A model generated the notes under the pieces. It did no database searches and had not been told where the DNA came from. It saw nothing but the letters and a program-made list of their open reading frames with translations. A stretch of DNA of 64,000 nucleotides from Colletotrichum lupini (Eukaryota; Ascomycota; Sordariomycetes; Glomerellales; Glomerellaceae), in contig NC_064672.1 in assembly GCF_023278565.1 (NCBI RefSeq), positions 1,674,001 to 1,738,000 on the forward strand, in the 5' to 3' direction. Both the position numbers and the translations under genes were made by a program. Positions 60,933-64,000 of the stretch are shown in pieces; within the stretch, counting starts at the first letter, position 1, and each line of letters begins with the position of its first letter.

Positions 60933-61979
60933 TTTGTGGCGAACAATGGAATGTACTCGGAAGAGATATCAGAGCTACAAGAAGAATGAGGCTTGCTTCA
61001 AAGTTTAGTGATAACTCATTTTCTCCGTGTGAGGTAATTCAGTATGCGGAATCCTGCTTTCACGCTACCACACCTGCGAAAAAACAACGACACCGCTGCA
61101 CTGAACTTGATTGCAATCACAACTGCGACGGGAGTACTGAGCAACTAAGGTACTTGGCACTTACTTACGTAAGTACGTACTCATAGGGTTAAGTGCGCCA
61201 AGTGGTCCAGGGGGAGGTGCAGGGTGGGGTTAGTTTAAGCTTAACTCAAAGTCTCTCATTGGCCGGTGAGGCGAATCATTGTCTGGATAAGTAGTCAAAC
61301 AGTACTGCCCTGGTAACTTGGTAAAGCTCAAGACCAGTAAACTTTCTTGTCATCTCCTCATACATTTGCGTATAGTGGTGCAAGATGCAATTCATGACGG
61401 AGGGTTAAGGAAATCGATTTCGTCTAATGTAAATAATGCAGCCTGATTGTTTTGTATTCACCAAATTCAGAAGGCAGGTTAACCTGGTTTCTTCATTTGT
61501 CACCTGGATATCTCGGCTAACGAAAATGCGTAACGGAAATTCGAGATGTATACCTGAGCGGTTCATCAGAACAAACAAGAGTTATGACTATATAGTCGAA
61601 AAACACCAACGACAGACTAGATTTAGCTCCTACATCATTTAAGCGAGGATGATCGACGAGGAGCTTCACATAAATAGACTCTATTGCATCGGTCAATTCT
61701 GATGCATGAGAACAACAGGGTTTGTGTTTGAATCATGTCATAGTGCTTGAATGGCAGTTTAAAGACAAGAGCCAGCTCTAGAGAAATGTAAGACCTTCCG
61801 TTCGACCGTCGCTTCGCCCGACATACTCTCGCCCGTAGAGTACTCAACAAGAACTACCCAAACCACCCAGAAGCACGGCCCAGGGAAAGCATCGGCCTGT
61901 GACTAGCGTATCCCCAAAAGGCATGTGTTTATGGCTGTCTAGTAGCGCTTTTGCCCAGCGCTTATACCCATACAAACAA
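60933..61979. other. Intergenic region
   Basis: It holds the 3' UTR of the transporter and about 0.9 kb of normal-composition DNA. No gene is supported. It ends at a sharp drop to AT-rich sequence near 61980. Confidence 0.45.
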
Positions 61980-64000
61980 ATTAAATATAAGGTTCGTATT
62001 TGATTATTTAGCTCATTTCTCGCGCTATATTTAATTATTTAATAATTAATTAATAGATTTAACTGATTTCCTAATTAGGAATTAAATAAAGCTATTATAA
62101 AAGTCCTTATAATACTAACTTATAGACTTTACCTCGATTAGCTTTTCTAATTAAAAAATTAACTTCTTATTTCTATAATACCGCCGCAAAGCTAGTTCTT
62201 AAAATATTAAACCTCCTCTAGCGTAAAGGATCTTATTAATAATTATTATAAAGTTAAAATTAACTTCGTAAAGCTAAATATCCTCTCGTAGTTTATTATT
62301 ATTATAAGGATTATAAAGATATTAAGTATAAGCTTACTTAACGTTAAATAGGTTAGTTAATAGTTAATTTACTATTAAATTAGGTTAAGGACTAGCTAAG
62401 GGATAATTTATAAGTAATATTAATTAAGCTTAGGCGCGTAGTTAATTATTATATTTATTATTTAAGATATTAACTATTATTAGTATTATAAGTCTTTTAT
62501 AATACTCTTTAAAATCGTAAGGGTATTAAAAGTAGTTTATAATTATTATAGTAAAGGAAGAGGACTTAGATAACGAGGAAGAGGAGGACTTATTATCTCG
62601 TTTATATACTATTTTTATTAGTAATCGTAAAGTCCTTTTTTCGTATTAAATAGTTAGTAGCTCTATTTAGGTATATCCTACCTCTTTTTTAACTATTTTA
62701 ATCCTTATTTAGGATAAAAAATAATTATTATAGTATAGAGCAGAGAGTTACTTAACTTAGTATAATACTTATTAAGGACTTACTAAGTATTAATAATTAA
62801 TAATTAAAAGTATTTTTATAAGTTAAAATTATTATTAAGAAGTAGCTCTGCCCGTTCTCTAAGTATATATTTAGACTAAATATAACGAGGGATATTACTT
62901 AAGGTTAGAGGTTAAAAAAGAGGTTAAGATATAAATTAATAATAAGCTAATTACTAATAAGGTAGTATTACTTACGTTAATTACGATTACGACGCTATAA
63001 TTTAAAAAGCTATAAAATCTATTTTCTTTTTAAAAAGTTTATGATATAACTTCTTTTATTCCTTGAGACGGTTAATAAGGTACTCGAGACCTACTATTAC
63101 TTCTTATAAATAGCTATAACCGTCTCCTTTACCCTAGCCCTAGTATTTTATTATTTAGAAGTAAAATAGCTTGAGTACTACTTTTAGCTCGGCTAGTAGT
63201 TACTAGTTATTATTATTAAAAACGTCTTTAATAGGGATCCGTTGCTTTAGATCTTTATAAGCTCGACTAATTATTAAGAAGGTATAGATCTATTTTCTTT
63301 TTTATAAAGAGCGCTATATTATAAAATATATTAAATTCTATTTTATATCGTTATTAAGCGTTAATATAAGCTTTTATAACGACTTTTTAAAGAGAGTAAA
63401 TATATTATTCTTATTAGTTTTATTATTAACCTCGAAAAAGGCTTTATATTATTAAAATAACGAGCGAATAAATTTAATAACGTTCCGAAGCTTATTAATA
63501 GGGCCCTTTATATACTAAAAATTAAAATCTTTTTAAAATTATTTAGTATTAATTAATATATCTAATTCTTATTTAAATACCTCTTTATTATTACTAAATA
63601 AAAAGGCCTTATTAACGAGGTTAAGAATATAACCGTAGTACTTTATCCTCTAGTTAAGAATATTTTTTTAAGTATAGGTATAAAATAATATAAGATATAA
63701 ATAACTTAAGTAAGTATTATTATTTAAAGTATTATTATAAATAACTACTCCGACTTAATTACCTAATTCTTAGTTATTTATTACTAATTTTATAGTCTAG
63801 GTAATATTAGCCCTATCGTAAGTACTATATTATCGTTGTAAAATAATAAGGTATTATATTTATTACTTAGTATAGTTTAAAAAGTAAGTAAAGACGGTAA
63901 TAATAGTATTTTGCGTTAGTAAGGTTTATAAATAAATAATAAGTAGACTTTTATTATTAACCTCTAGATCTCTATCCTAATTATATCTTTTTTTTTAATA
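61980..64000. repeat. RIP-mutated AT-rich repeat, class uncertain, runs off the window
   Basis: From about 61980 the composition collapses to A/T, and beyond about 62080 CpA and TpG almost vanish, as in the three retroelements. No LTR pair can be shown because the far end lies outside the window. On the plus strand near 63085-63170 a segment reads VLETYYYFL..ITVSFTLALVFYYLEVK, with an internal stop. It faintly resembles the stretch of hAT transposases where a YY..L motif precedes an ALVLHP-type motif. This is a weak lead only. Confidence 0.55.

Noticed and set aside
1..64000. CRISPR arrays, bacterial operons, rRNA or tRNA genes
   Set aside because: Introns, RIP and fungal families show a eukaryote. 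I saw no regular spacer arrays and could not recognise any rRNA or tRNA, though a tRNA scan was not possible by eye.

Overview
The window is nuclear DNA from a filamentous ascomycete (Pezizomycotina; the gene set and codon use fit Sordariomycetes, which is an inference). Genes carry short introns (about 47-96 bp, with two longer ones) that have GT..AG ends and CTAAC/CTGAC branch sites. There are Zn2Cys6 regulators, a GH11 xylanase, and long AT-rich blocks made of retrotransposons mutated in the style of repeat-induced point mutation (RIP).

Region 1-23.9 kb is ordinary gene-bearing DNA. It holds a Yos9/OS-9 ER lectin, about 6 kb with no convincing gene, a Zn2Cys6 regulator with a poly-Gln tract, a GNAT acetyltransferase, a DEAD-box RNA helicase (minus strand), an interrupted short frame, a five-exon CorA-like membrane protein with one GC-AG intron, a second Zn2Cys6 regulator, and the 3' two-thirds or so of a GABA/choline-type amino-acid permease (minus strand).

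Region 23.9-31.3 kb is a RIP-wrecked Ty3/gypsy element on the minus strand with 209-bp LTRs. It abuts the truncated permease on the left and a 5'-truncated copper amine oxidase on the right, with no target-site duplication. Region 31.3-39.9 kb then carries the amine oxidase remnant, a GH11 xylanase (minus) and a DUF924 protein. Region 39.9-46.8 kb is a Ty1/copia element (plus) with 225-bp LTRs and a perfect 5-bp target duplication (ctaac).

Region 46.9-51.8 kb has an NmrA-like NAD(P)-binding protein, a secreted DUF3237 protein and a secreted SMP-30/gluconolactonase-like gene. The last is cut off by a second Ty1/copia element (51.8-58.8 kb, 205-bp LTRs), which has no target duplication. A Dal5/ACS-type MFS transporter follows. 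From about 61.98 kb to the end lies a fourth RIP-mutated repeat of uncertain class.

The layout is that of a two-speed genome: GC-balanced islands holding regulators, transporters and secreted enzymes, separated by RIP-killed retroelements. Two of the three LTR elements sit on breakpoints that truncate genes and lack target duplications, so they look like scars of rearrangement. I found no CRISPR, rRNA or tRNA gene, and no convincing wholly new biological system. The most informative signals are the chimeric breakpoints and the fine structure of the RIP damage.
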